A stretch of 37,437 nt of DNA, from positions 1 through 37,437 of IMG/VR virus record IMGVR_UViG_3300046697_000138; one strand, written 5' to 3'. Origin of the DNA: a virus. The position numbers and the translations under genes were made by a program. Below, one piece after another: positions 13,559 through 20,753 of this stretch (the first letter of the stretch is position 1; each line of letters begins with the position of its first letter). The notes beneath the pieces were generated by a model, which saw only the letters and a list, made by a program, of their open reading frames with translations, did no database searches and was not told the DNA's origin.

Positions 13559-13765
13559 TTATTCCGGCCGTAAAGGATTCAAATTATCGGGATCAATTTC
13601 TCGTGCGGCATCCCATGCCGCGCCCGCGGAATTGAAATCGCCGAGTGGGATGCAGTCGGCGGCGCTCGCCTCCCAATCCTCTGGGAGATCCTCAATTTCC
13701 TCGGCGGTTAAAACATCCCGCCAGCTACTGCTATTCCATGATTTTGGACTCAAATAATATTTCAT
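13559..13765 (-). CDS. Small acidic protein, tandem paralogue 2 (68 aa)
   Basis: The start at 13765 (MKYYLSPKSWNSSSWRDVLT) is chosen over a longer reading by homology with its tandem copy and by the CAGGGAGATGATC leader before it. It differs mainly in the middle (AEEIEDLPEDWEASAADCIPL). The pair shares gene, leader and the double-hairpin element, so the whole cassette of about 280 bp is duplicated. Function is unknown. Confidence 0.7.
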   Translation of the reverse strand: MKYYLSPKSWNSSSWRDVLTAEEIEDLPEDWEASAADCIPLGDFNSAGAAWDAAREIDPDNLNPLRPE

Positions 13766-13794
13766 GATCATCTCCCTGTTGTTGATTGTTGTTG

Positions 13795-13913
13795 ATTGTA
13801 TGAATCCCACGAATGTCGATCAAGAAAGAACATTCCACCAATCACTGACGCCGATATCTTTGCACCAAATTCCACTGCCGCCCCGGTTTCACCGGGAGAC
13901 CGGACTCGCGCCC
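13795..13913 (-). mobile_element. Transposase fragment (IS1182/IS5-like), degraded
   Basis: The minus-strand frame through this gap reads GETGAAVEFGAKISASVIGG then MFFLDRHSWDSYN, which resembles the conserved GK-G-x-x-VEFGAK...LDRLSWDAYNE segment of IS1182-type DDE transposases as I remember it. Only about 40 codons remain, with no start or catalytic residues. Upstream the same frame runs into the third double-hairpin copy. It marks a past insertion or recombination junction. Confidence 0.45.
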
Positions 13914-13924
13914 GGTTTCGACCT
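13881..13924 (-). repeat. Double-hairpin element, diverged copy 3
   Basis: Shares the order of two stems with copies 1 and 2 but with sequence changes: CCCGGT/ACCGGG with a TTC loop (13882-13896) and ACCGG/CCGGT with a longer loop (13899-13916). The stems remain although loops differ. It abuts the stop codon of the 62-aa gene. Confidence 0.55.
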
Positions 13925-14111
13925 ATACGGCGGGGCATCCTATTCCGTGCCCCGCGACGTACTCCGCAACTTTTTTCGCATCAACATTGTGATGGTGATG
14001 ACCATTACAACACTCAAAATCCACCCCCGCCGTTCCGACGGCGGCGTGGAAATCTCTGTCGTACGCGTTTAGCATCCTGACAGCCCTTCTTATTGCTCTT
14101 GCTCTCGTCAT
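13923..14111 (-). CDS. Small basic His/Cys-rich protein (62 aa)
   Basis: The first gene of the leftward run, behind AAAGGGGAGGG. It begins MTRARAIRRAVRMLNAYDRD, a basic helix, then FECCNGHHHHNVDAKKVAEYV with a two-Cys/four-His cluster likely to bind metal. Being promoter-proximal, it is probably made first and abundantly. No family is recognised. Confidence 0.6.
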   Translation of the reverse strand: MTRARAIRRAVRMLNAYDRDFHAAVGTAGVDFECCNGHHHHNVDAKKVAEYVAGHGIGCPAV

Positions 14112-14178
14112 GATAATCCCTCCCCTTTGATTGTTTTGGGGCTGCCCCTGCGGCTGCCCTGATAGATTACATATATAC

Positions 14179-14194
14179 GCAATAGGCGTGCCAA
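14179..14194 (-). promoter_or_regulatory. Sigma-54 (RpoN)-type promoter
   Basis: The minus strand reads TTGGCACGCCTATTGC, matching the -24/-12 consensus TGGCACG-N4-TTGC with GG and GC exactly ten bases apart. The start site would be near 14167, about 55 bp before the first leftward ATG. No other site of this quality was noticed in the window. It would place the leftward genes under sigma-54 and an enhancer-binding activator, presumably of the host. Confidence 0.7.
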
Positions 14195-14278
14195 TCCATA
14201 CATATTAATACGATGCCCTAATTTCGCAGATTTAGCCAATTATTCGGCATGCCTTTTGCTATCGGCAGCCATCTATAA

Positions 14279-14325
14279 CCAAAACGTTAAAAAGTCACGT
14301 CAAAAGTACACCAAAACGTTAAAAA
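14279..14325 (-). promoter_or_regulatory. Two spaced repeats, candidate activator (UAS) sites
   Basis: CCAAAACGTTAAAAA occurs exactly at 14279-14293 and 14311-14325, start-to-start 32 bp (about three helical turns), each centred on AACGTT. They lie about 110-160 bp upstream of the predicted sigma-54 start, the usual distance for enhancer-binding-protein sites. Confidence 0.55.
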
Positions 14326-14434
14326 CACTTGCTATCGTGATATGCGCGGATGGACAGTATAATAAATCGCCGTTTTATCTGCAATTAAATCGCCTGTCCA
14401 ACATAATTCCTCATCTGATAATGGATTGCGCCAC

Positions 14435-14443
14435 TTATCCACG
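14435..14443 (+). promoter_or_regulatory. DnaA-box-like site in candidate origin region
   Basis: TTATCCACG differs by one base from the DnaA consensus TTATCCACA. It is the only near match seen in the control region; TTATCAACT near 14754 is weaker. With nearby repeats and the AT-rich stretch around 14760-14930 it supports, but does not prove, a replication origin. Confidence 0.35.
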
Positions 14444-14457
14444 CAAAATATCCAAAT

Positions 14458-14492
14458 TACAGTACTGATTAAATACCTACAGTACTACTGTA
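14458..14492. promoter_or_regulatory. Candidate operator: palindrome plus half site
   Basis: TACAGTACTACTGTA (14478-14492) is a perfect 7-1-7 palindrome, and an extra TACAGTA half site begins exactly 20 bp (two helical turns) before it at 14458. Such helically phased half sites are typical of dimeric repressors; the two ribbon-helix-helix proteins encoded here are candidate binders. Confidence 0.5.
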
Positions 14493-14642
14493 ATACCTGT
14501 TCTACGGTATTCCCACCGCCATTTATTCCCCCGCGGCCATGGTCCACCCGCCAATACTATCGCATATACTATATAGATCGTCTGTCGCCAGCTCGCGGAT
14601 CGATCGGGAATAGTACGACTCTTGTCTAATCAAGTGGATGCC

Positions 14643-14690
14643 GTACGTAATAGCGTACGCATCATTACGTACGTAATAGCGTACGCATCA
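14643..14690. repeat. Tandem 22-bp repeats with internal palindrome
   Basis: Two exact 22-bp copies (14643-14664 and 14669-14690, period 26 bp), each holding GTACGTAATAGCGTAC, an inverted repeat of GTACG around TAATAG. Between them lies a further TACGTACGTA palindrome. The dense set of CGTAC half sites suggests iterons or an operator array in the divergent control region. Confidence 0.7.
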
Positions 14691-14708
14691 CTGGTCAATG
14701 AGAGTAGA

Positions 14709-14727
14709 GGAGGGGGACCCTCCTTTT
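14709..14727 (+). terminator. Short plus-strand terminator-like hairpin
   Basis: GGAGGG and CCCTCC form a 6-bp stem around GGA, followed by TTTT. The T-tract is short and no plus-strand gene is seen upstream, so it may block stray rightward transcription or be incidental. Confidence 0.4.
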
Positions 14728-15089
14728 CATTTCAATACGCTTTTTGTGTCCTGTTATCAACTGCACTATGTCTATATATCGTCGAGTCAATCACACAATA
14801 ACCAATGTTTGTAATGCTTTTGGTTGATTCTGTATTGATTGTAGATAGTTTACATAATGGTTATTTAACGACATTCTTTATAATGACATTCTTTATATAA
14901 AATATTAATCAGTACAATCAGTTGATTATGACCGGCGCCAGGGGGGATAGGCGGGAATCGTGGGGGGGGAGTGGGTAAAGATGCTTATATATGCCATTCG
15001 TAGGCGTTGAATTAATGGGTTTTATAGGCTGATTAAGATTATTTGTATGGGGATAATGGCGGTAATTAGATTTGATAGGTAGATAAGCG
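14728..15089. other. Gene-free AT-rich stretch with 13-bp tandem repeat
   Basis: No open frame here has a plausible ribosome site. The first 200 bp are AT-rich and contain GACATTCTTTATA twice (14870-14882 and 14885-14897, 15 bp apart), the kind of short direct repeat found in duplex-unwinding elements. The rest turns G-rich on the plus strand. Function is unproven; origin or regulatory DNA is likely. Confidence 0.45.
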
Positions 15090-15361
15090 AACCGGAGCTT
15101 AGAATGGCCGGTGGGTGTTCCGAACTGAGCGATTGAGTTCAGGCCGATTAGGTAGGTGTAGAGTGGTGACTGGTGAAGCCTTCCGTGGCAAGGGCGACGG
15201 AGAAGTGAGGGGTTACTGGTCTTCGGGAGAGGGTTACTGAGTCTGCATCATCCGTTCACGGCGTTGTGGTGCGGGGTTAGTAATCCAGGGATCTTTCTCT
15301 CGGTATTTTAAGGAAGTGGCTCTGTAATTTGGCGGGGTCGGTTATCCTTAAAATCTTAAGG
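15090..15361 (+). ncRNA. Candidate structured RNA or long leader
   Basis: This gene-free, purine-rich plus-strand stretch has several nested complementarities: ACCGG/CCGGT (15090-15111), GAACT/AGTTC (15122-15140), a nested set in which GGTTACT (15232) pairs with AGTAATCC (15279, one bulge), GCATCA (15245) with TGGTGC (15267, one wobble) and CCG/CGG around a TTCA loop (15252-15261), then CCTTAA/TTAAGG around AATC (15346-15361). It matches no RNA class I recognise. It ends 72 bp before the zinc-ribbon gene, so it could be that gene's leader or a separate RNA. Confidence 0.35.
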
Positions 15362-15433
15362 GGGAGGGGGGTTCTGTTGGTTAAAAGTGGGGTTACGTCA
15401 AAGGCATGACAGTTCTAAAAGGTGAGGAGTGTT

Positions 15434-15607
15434 ATGAAGTGTCCTGTTTGTAGGAAGCACCGTTTGAGGCATCGTGAAAATCCTTTGGACTGGTTCGATC
15501 CTAAGGCCGCTGACCCAACCAAGCGGGTGAAGCAGACAATTAAGATGGAGTGCCCGAAGTGCGGATTTCTGACGTTTGAAATACTTCGGTCTGAGGATAA
15601 AAAATAA
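15434..15607 (+). CDS. Zinc-ribbon protein (57 aa)
   Basis: The first rightward gene. The start at 15434 (MKCPVCRKHRLRHRENPLDW) follows GTGAGGAG; a GTG four codons earlier overlaps that site and is less likely. CPVC near the N-terminus and CPKCGF near the C-terminus make a classical zinc ribbon with a basic face. Its position directly before the packaging and virion operon suggests a regulator of late transcription or a DNA-binding accessory; this is inferred from context only. Confidence 0.65.
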   Translation: MKCPVCRKHRLRHRENPLDWFDPKAADPTKRVKQTIKMECPKCGFLTFEILRSEDKK

Positions 15608-15610
15608 TAC

Positions 15611-15639
15611 TTGCATTTCATTATGGCGTGATATATAAT
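15611..15639 (+). promoter_or_regulatory. Sigma-70-type promoter for the virion operon
   Basis: TTGCAT (15611-15616), a 17-bp spacer, and a consensus -10 TATAAT (15634-15639). The -35 matches TTGACA at only three positions. It would start transcription near 15646, giving a leader of about 100 nt before the terminase ATG. Confidence 0.5.
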
Positions 15640-15748
15640 CATGTTGTGTAGTAAGAAAATTGAATAGCGGTTAAACAGAAAATTGCAATACCCATCTGCG
15701 GGCAAGGCGGATGGTTCCTGAGTTCAACGTCGTGAGGACGTCGAGTCG

Positions 15749-17341
15749 ATGGAAGCAACGCTTCAAAAGCGTAAGCCGGGGCGGCCTTTCGGGGCCGTTA
15801 CCGGTGGGAATTTACCTGCCGAGACTCAATTCTCCAAGTCACAGTTTACCCGTAGCGGCGATGCCGTCCAGTTTCAAATTCCCATAATTCCGTCGATGTT
15901 GTGGCTCGGTGAGGCCGCCAGGTATAAGGTTGGCTGGGGCGGTCGCGCCTCCGGCAAAACCATGAATGCCATAAATGAGCTGATTATCCGAGCGATGTCG
16001 AAAGATACTCGGATACTCTGCGCCAGGCAGGTCATGGAGACGATCAAGGATAGTACCTATGCCGTAATCGTAGATCAGATCGCGGTGCTTGGCCTTTCCC
16101 CGTATTTTGATATTACGGGTGCGGAAATTCGCTGCAAAATAAATAAGAGTTATTTCATCTTCAAGGGTCTGACGGCGGCGAAGAAAGATAAGACGGCGCT
16201 CAAGGCATGGCAGGGAATTGATATTTGTTTCCTGGACGAAGCCGAAGACCTGATTGAAGATTATTGGAATATCCTGTGGCCGACAATCAGGAAGAATGGT
16301 TCGGAGATATGGATATTTTTTAATACCGGTACCGAAGACGATTTTGTTTATAAATACTTCGTCGTGAATACCCCTACCAATGTAAAATGCCTTGTAAAAC
16401 GACTTTTTTACTACAATAACCCCTGCCTGAGTGAAACCATTCTACAGTCGATTGAAAGTTGTAGAATCGACGAACCGGAAGTCTATAAACATTATTGGCT
16501 CGGTGATCCGGCCGCAACGGGTTCGGTGGTCTATCCGACGTTCAAAAGAGAAGCACATATCCATGGGTATTCGTACTCGGACATGGAATACATATTTGAA
16601 AATGGCATGCTTTTTTGTGCCATCGACCCGCATAAGGTTTATTATCCGGCAGTGCTATGGGGCGCTAAGGTCCAGACCGGGAATAATGAATTCGATTATA
16701 TCATCTATAACGAATTCCCACTTGGCCGGACCATGTTTAATAAGTTGTATCACGAATACCGGCACACAAGCCCATGCACCTATAATCTCCGGCAACTAAG
16801 CGATGTATTTAAAATCCTTGATTGCACCGTCCAGACCATTAATGGAGATTTCAAGCGGAAAGCGGATAAGATTATTCGCGGCGTCGATCCCTATTATGCT
16901 ACCGGACCAGGCGGTAAGGACTGGTCGGCGAATACCAGGGGAATCACCATTGAATGGGCGCAACCAGAAAACGGCGGTCTGTTCTGGAACATGCCCGAAC
17001 GCGAAGACGTGAAAGACGGCATGGACAAAATAAAGCAACTCATGCTTTATAATCCAAACAATCCAATAGATTCAATTAATTCACCGCATTTATATATTAT
17101 GCCGCACTGCCTGAATGCCATCGATACCCTGCAATTTCATCGGTACGATTTTGAGAATTTGCGGCAAGACGAAAAGAGAAAGTGTTTCTCCGATACACTT
17201 AGAATATTGATAGCCCTCATGGCAAAAACGCCATTTATGTCCCCGGTCATCGAGAGAGAGAAGAAAAAAGAACAGTTAAAACCGTTAATGGGAAATATGG
17301 GACATCTGTTTTTTTCAACACGGCGGAAACAGCCAAAATGA
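15749..17341 (+). CDS. terL: Terminase large subunit
   Basis: The 530-aa DNA-packaging motor. The ATPase domain shows Walker A GGRASGKT (64-71), Walker B ICFLDEAED (159-167) and the coupling motif FFNTGTEDD (190-198), followed by FYYNNPCLS and the HYWLGDPAATGSVVYP linker. The nuclease domain begins LFCAIDPHK with acidic D293, as in Terminase_3-type large subunits. It cuts concatemeric DNA and pumps it into proheads through the portal. The leader hairpin ACGTC-GTGAG-GACGT just before the ATG places the GAGG ribosome sequence in or next to the loop. Its small-subunit candidate is about 19 kb downstream. Confidence 0.92.
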   Translation: MEATLQKRKPGRPFGAVTGGNLPAETQFSKSQFTRSGDAVQFQIPIIPSMLWLGEAARYKVGWGGRASGKTMNAINELIIRAMSKDTRILCARQVMETIKDSTYAVIVDQIAVLGLSPYFDITGAEIRCKINKSYFIFKGLTAAKKDKTALKAWQGIDICFLDEAEDLIEDYWNILWPTIRKNGSEIWIFFNTGTEDDFVYKYFVVNTPTNVKCLVKRLFYYNNPCLSETILQSIESCRIDEPEVYKHYWLGDPAATGSVVYPTFKREAHIHGYSYSDMEYIFENGMLFCAIDPHKVYYPAVLWGAKVQTGNNEFDYIIYNEFPLGRTMFNKLYHEYRHTSPCTYNLRQLSDVFKILDCTVQTINGDFKRKADKIIRGVDPYYATGPGGKDWSANTRGITIEWAQPENGGLFWNMPEREDVKDGMDKIKQLMLYNPNNPIDSINSPHLYIMPHCLNAIDTLQFHRYDFENLRQDEKRKCFSDTLRILIALMAKTPFMSPVIEREKKKEQLKPLMGNMGHLFFSTRRKQPK

Positions 17342-17655
17342 ACAATACGATCTGGAAAAATGGGCAACTCAATGCTCACAATGTGGGGAAAGGCGTTTTT
17401 GTAAGCCCGGACATGACACGGATGCGTATTTCTCATCTCCAGACAAATACCATCTACCGGGAAAAGATCGAAAAAGCCCAAAGAATGGCCGGATATATCG
17501 ATAAGGGGCTTATCATTGCACACGGGCTGCGGAATACCGGGGCATCGAATGACGCACTCAATAACCTTTTCAGGCAAAACAATAAAGCAGCTGAAATCAT
17601 CAACGGCAAAAGGAATGGGAACAATGAAAAATCTCTTATCGTTTCTGCTGATTAA
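17338..17655 (+). CDS. Hypothetical protein (105 aa)
   Basis: Starts in the ATGA overlap with the terminase stop. It is polar, Asn/Lys-rich, with a short helix (YREKIEKAQRMAGYIDKGLIIAHGL) and a second (NDALNNLFRQNNKAAEIING). No transmembrane segment or known domain is seen. It overlaps the start of the next gene by 32 bp. Location between terminase and portal suggests a head-assembly accessory. Confidence 0.6.
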   Translation: MNNTIWKNGQLNAHNVGKGVFVSPDMTRMRISHLQTNTIYREKIEKAQRMAGYIDKGLIIAHGLRNTGASNDALNNLFRQNNKAAEIINGKRNGNNEKSLIVSAD

Positions 17656-18184
17656 CCTGTTAACGACCGGCGCATTTGCACTCGATCTCAACTATAACGG
17701 TTGGAATGACTCCGCCCTCGTTCTCTGTACCGGAACCAACTCGGTTATTACCAAAGCCTTTCCGCTGTCTTCCTGGGCTAATCTCGCCGTTGTTTTGAAA
17801 GCTCGTGACACCGCCCGCATGGGTGGATTGGATAGTATAGACGCATTATGGGGTTGGCAGGTAGGCCAGCAAACGGGGTGGAGCGATACGACATGGGATG
17901 TCCCGGTAAGATTTGATTCGATCAACGTGACGGGGGGAATAAATTTTTATAACTCTAAATCCGCAACTACAAATCTCGCCTATGGTATCCAGGAAGCGCA
18001 ATACACCGACACCGCCCAAAGCGGAAGTACGCACTGGTTTAAACAGGTGCGGGACGTGTCGCCGGGTTGGGGCGTCTACTGGCGCTTATGGGTGAAGGGC
18101 CTTAGTAAAAATTCGGTAACTCATGGAGTAATGTATTGGTTTACAGTGATGGAACGCGATCACTCAAGCGTTCGGAATAAGTAA
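17624..18184 (+). CDS. Secreted protein with signal peptide, near portal (186 aa)
   Basis: The ATG at 17624 opens a textbook signal peptide (MKNLLSFLLINLLTTGAFAL, cleavage probably after AFA). The longer reading starting at 17516 would bury it, so this start is preferred. The mature part is beta-rich with many Trp and Thr (GWNDSALVLCTGTNSVITKAFPL, WGWQVGQQTGWSDTTWDVPVRF, WRLWVKGLS). No named family is recognised. A Sec signal is unexpected for a gene between terminase and portal. It may be an envelope-acting protein carried as cargo, or a virion protein that passes through the periplasm. Confidence 0.65.
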   Translation: MKNLLSFLLINLLTTGAFALDLNYNGWNDSALVLCTGTNSVITKAFPLSSWANLAVVLKARDTARMGGLDSIDALWGWQVGQQTGWSDTTWDVPVRFDSINVTGGINFYNSKSATTNLAYGIQEAQYTDTAQSGSTHWFKQVRDVSPGWGVYWRLWVKGLSKNSVTHGVMYWFTVMERDHSSVRNK

Positions 18185-18185
18185 A

Positions 18186-20060
18186 ATGCTGAATCAAGCC
18201 GACGTTTTAAATAATCTGCAAACTATAACCCGGTACTGCAAATCGCGGTTTACCACGTATTACGAAAGCGATTGCTTCAAGGGCCTGAAGTCGCGTATTG
18301 ACGCAATAGACGACGCAATTGACTTGCGCTTCAAGCAGAACGAGGCGTTTATAGCGGAAATCGCTCCGCCCGTTGTACGTAAGGACTATTTGCAGACATC
18401 GGCTTTCCTGAACAAGTATTTCGAAAACGATCCGATAGTTACCGTCGATCCGATAGGCGAGACGCCCAAGGAAAACGCCGATATGATGCAGACTCTCTTG
18501 AACTGCAACTTCATCAGTACCCGGTTCAGGGAAGAATGTGTAAATATCTGTTTTGACAATAATGCCCGATATGGTACAATGGTTGGTTTTACGCAGTTCA
18601 GTACCAATTATCGCGGCGTGGGAATGAAAACGGAATATAGCGACGAAGCCGGGGCGCCGTCTCCTTATCCGCGCAATCCCACCGTGGGGAAATGCGCGGC
18701 CATAAACTATCCAATACATCCGCTCAATTATTTCCAGTCGCAACACGCAAACACGATAGGAAAAAATACCTTTCGCGGGTTTATCGATGAATGGTACGTG
18801 TTTGAACTGATTTTACTGATTAAAAACGAGCATTATTTGCAGGAACAACTCCTGGAGGCCATTGAGAAATGTAAAAAGGGGACAAGACAGGAACATTGGT
18901 ACGGCGGAAGGGTTGATAAAGACGTAAAAGCGGATTATGGAAGATCGACGATCCACCCGCTGCGCATTTATACACTCCTTAATTTTGAGGGTAACGAAGG
19001 AGACCCGACTATTTACTATGTGGAGCTTATCGACGACAAGGTGATTCGATGCGAACCCAACTCCCTTGACGAAAACCTCGTCCCCTTGAATACCGGTTAT
19101 TATTTCATGCGTCCTGATACATGGTGGGGGAATTCATCGACCGATACGAAGATACAATTCCAGAATCTCAATAACTGGTTATTCAATTCCGCCGTTGAAT
19201 CCTTTATGAAACAGGAAGACCGCATGATATTAACAAGACGAGGGTCGGGTCTTGATGTAGCGGATATTAATAATAGACACCAGAACAGCGGAATTGTCTT
19301 CTATGAGGGGAACGAAGACCCGTCGAAACTCATGTTCCCCGTGCAGTTCAATAATCCCGCCCGTCCCGATCTTGATTGGTTAAATCGTGAACTAAAACAG
19401 ATGATCCAGGACGACAGCCCTGTTGTTAATATGATGAATAAATATAACGAGGGTGGATTGAATAATAATACCCTTGGCGCTGCACAGATGGTTGCCAATA
19501 TCGGGGAGACAATGTTCGTTCTTCCCATGAAGAATACCGGGTACTTTATCGAACGCATGGCCGAAACCTGCGCCGTCATGCTTACACAGTTCCTGGGTGA
19601 CAGGATTCTTATTCGAGAACAGCCGACGCAAAACCCGATAGAAATAGCCAAACGGCAAATTATCGGGGAATTCGTTTTCAAGGCTAAATCTACCCTGCTG
19701 GTAAACGAAAAAACCGAGCGCGTCAATACGTCGAATATCATCAACCAGGTTTTAAATTGGGGCGCGGTACAGAACCCGCAAATACAAGCCATCGTTCAAA
19801 GCGTCAACATTCCGGCTATGATCGAAGATTGGATCAGGGCATGGGTAGGTTGGAATAAGGACACAACACGGTATTTCGATAGGAATAAGGCTATAGAGTT
19901 GATTGCGAATCCGCCTCCCCCCCCACAAATTACTGGTGCTCCAGGCAGCCCTCCTCCTCCAGGTGGTCTCCCGGCTCAAAACCCGCATGGCTCACCACCT
20001 CCTCCGGCTAAGCCGGGAGCACCAGTTTCACCAGGACCAACTACGGGGGGACCACAATGA
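18186..20060 (+). CDS. Portal protein
   Basis: The 624-aa protein follows terminase in the usual position and has the portal layout of short-tailed phages: an N-terminal helical wing (DDAIDLRFKQNEAFI), a long alpha/beta clip and stem, and the conserved late region LKQMIQDDSPVVNMMNKYNEGGLNNNTLGAAQMVANIGETMFVLPMKNTGYFIERMAETCAVML, corresponding to the crown-side helices. The last 60 residues are a Pro/Gly-rich tail (PPPPPQITGAPGSPPPPGG), unusual in portals and resembling the tails of the small proteins that follow. It forms the dodecameric ring through which DNA is packaged. Confidence 0.8.
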   Translation: MLNQADVLNNLQTITRYCKSRFTTYYESDCFKGLKSRIDAIDDAIDLRFKQNEAFIAEIAPPVVRKDYLQTSAFLNKYFENDPIVTVDPIGETPKENADMMQTLLNCNFISTRFREECVNICFDNNARYGTMVGFTQFSTNYRGVGMKTEYSDEAGAPSPYPRNPTVGKCAAINYPIHPLNYFQSQHANTIGKNTFRGFIDEWYVFELILLIKNEHYLQEQLLEAIEKCKKGTRQEHWYGGRVDKDVKADYGRSTIHPLRIYTLLNFEGNEGDPTIYYVELIDDKVIRCEPNSLDENLVPLNTGYYFMRPDTWWGNSSTDTKIQFQNLNNWLFNSAVESFMKQEDRMILTRRGSGLDVADINNRHQNSGIVFYEGNEDPSKLMFPVQFNNPARPDLDWLNRELKQMIQDDSPVVNMMNKYNEGGLNNNTLGAAQMVANIGETMFVLPMKNTGYFIERMAETCAVMLTQFLGDRILIREQPTQNPIEIAKRQIIGEFVFKAKSTLLVNEKTERVNTSNIINQVLNWGAVQNPQIQAIVQSVNIPAMIEDWIRAWVGWNKDTTRYFDRNKAIELIANPPPPPQITGAPGSPPPPGGLPAQNPHGSPPPPAKPGAPVSPGPTTGGPQ

Positions 20061-20443
20061 AGAAGATATGGCGCCGTATCACGCTATGGTTCGCTAAACG
20101 AACCGAAATTGTAACTATTCAACGACAACTTATTGAGGGGCTTCAAAAGCAACTCAAGGAAGTCCGGGATGACGCAAAAAAATACCCGAATTACTCAATA
20201 GTCAATTATCCGACAAAAAACGATCAGGCAGCTTCAGACAATTTTTTTGTTGAATTAGGACAAAACAGGTATTGGCAGTATTTCATGTATTACAATGAAA
20301 ATTCAATACTTCTGGACTTTCGTAAGGGCGGAAAACACGAGGAATTTTATCGCGGTCAGCTTGATATGATTCGAAAGATGCAGTTAGCAATTTATGATGC
20401 AACGGTAGCAACCGAAAAGAGACGCAATGCAGCCAAAATATAA
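20057..20443 (+). CDS. Hypothetical protein (128 aa)
   Basis: Starts in the ATGA overlap with the portal stop. It has a basic N-terminal helix (MKKIWRRITLWFAKRTEIVT) and a coiled-coil-like segment (IQRQLIEGLQKQLKEVRDDAKKY), then a mixed region with FFVELGQNRYWQYFMYYNENSILLDF. The final helix is basic. Unknown family; membrane-peripheral or portal-associated roles are possible from the amphipathic start. Confidence 0.6.
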   Translation: MKKIWRRITLWFAKRTEIVTIQRQLIEGLQKQLKEVRDDAKKYPNYSIVNYPTKNDQAASDNFFVELGQNRYWQYFMYYNENSILLDFRKGGKHEEFYRGQLDMIRKMQLAIYDATVATEKRRNAAKI

Positions 20444-20753
20444 GTATTTCGAGTTGAAAAACGCAAAGGCGCTCCCGACGGATGTGAATATACCGATAAT
20501 CCGCCTGCTATCGGGTTCATGGCCAGTAACGGAAGTGACAAAGGTAATAAATGAACATGAAAAAAGACGCAATTTCGGTGGTATAGATGTCATAGATAAG
20601 AAAACGGGTAAGCGAATAATACTAAGCGTACAGAGCGGAATCATTGATGGGTGTGATCTCGTCGAAACCATCGATACCGGACGTTTTTTTATTCATGATC
20701 GGATACATATAAAAAACGAAAATGTGGATTTTAAAAAGGAACGGAAAACGTGA
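20427..20753 (+). CDS. Hypothetical protein (108 aa)
   Basis: Overlaps the preceding gene by 17 bp in another frame. It is a compact beta-rich protein (YFELKNAKALPTDVNIPIIRLLSGSWPVTEVTKVI, then GIDVIDKKTGKRIILSVQSGII). The strand-turn pattern suggests a small beta-barrel. No family is recognised; it may be a small structural component. Confidence 0.6.
   Translation: MQPKYKYFELKNAKALPTDVNIPIIRLLSGSWPVTEVTKVINEHEKRRNFGGIDVIDKKTGKRIILSVQSGIIDGCDLVETIDTGRFFIHDRIHIKNENVDFKKERKT

Noticed and set aside
14256-14629. Two plus-strand frames of about 70 aa in the control region
   Set aside because: No ribosome site, unlikely composition, and they cross the predicted regulatory repeats.
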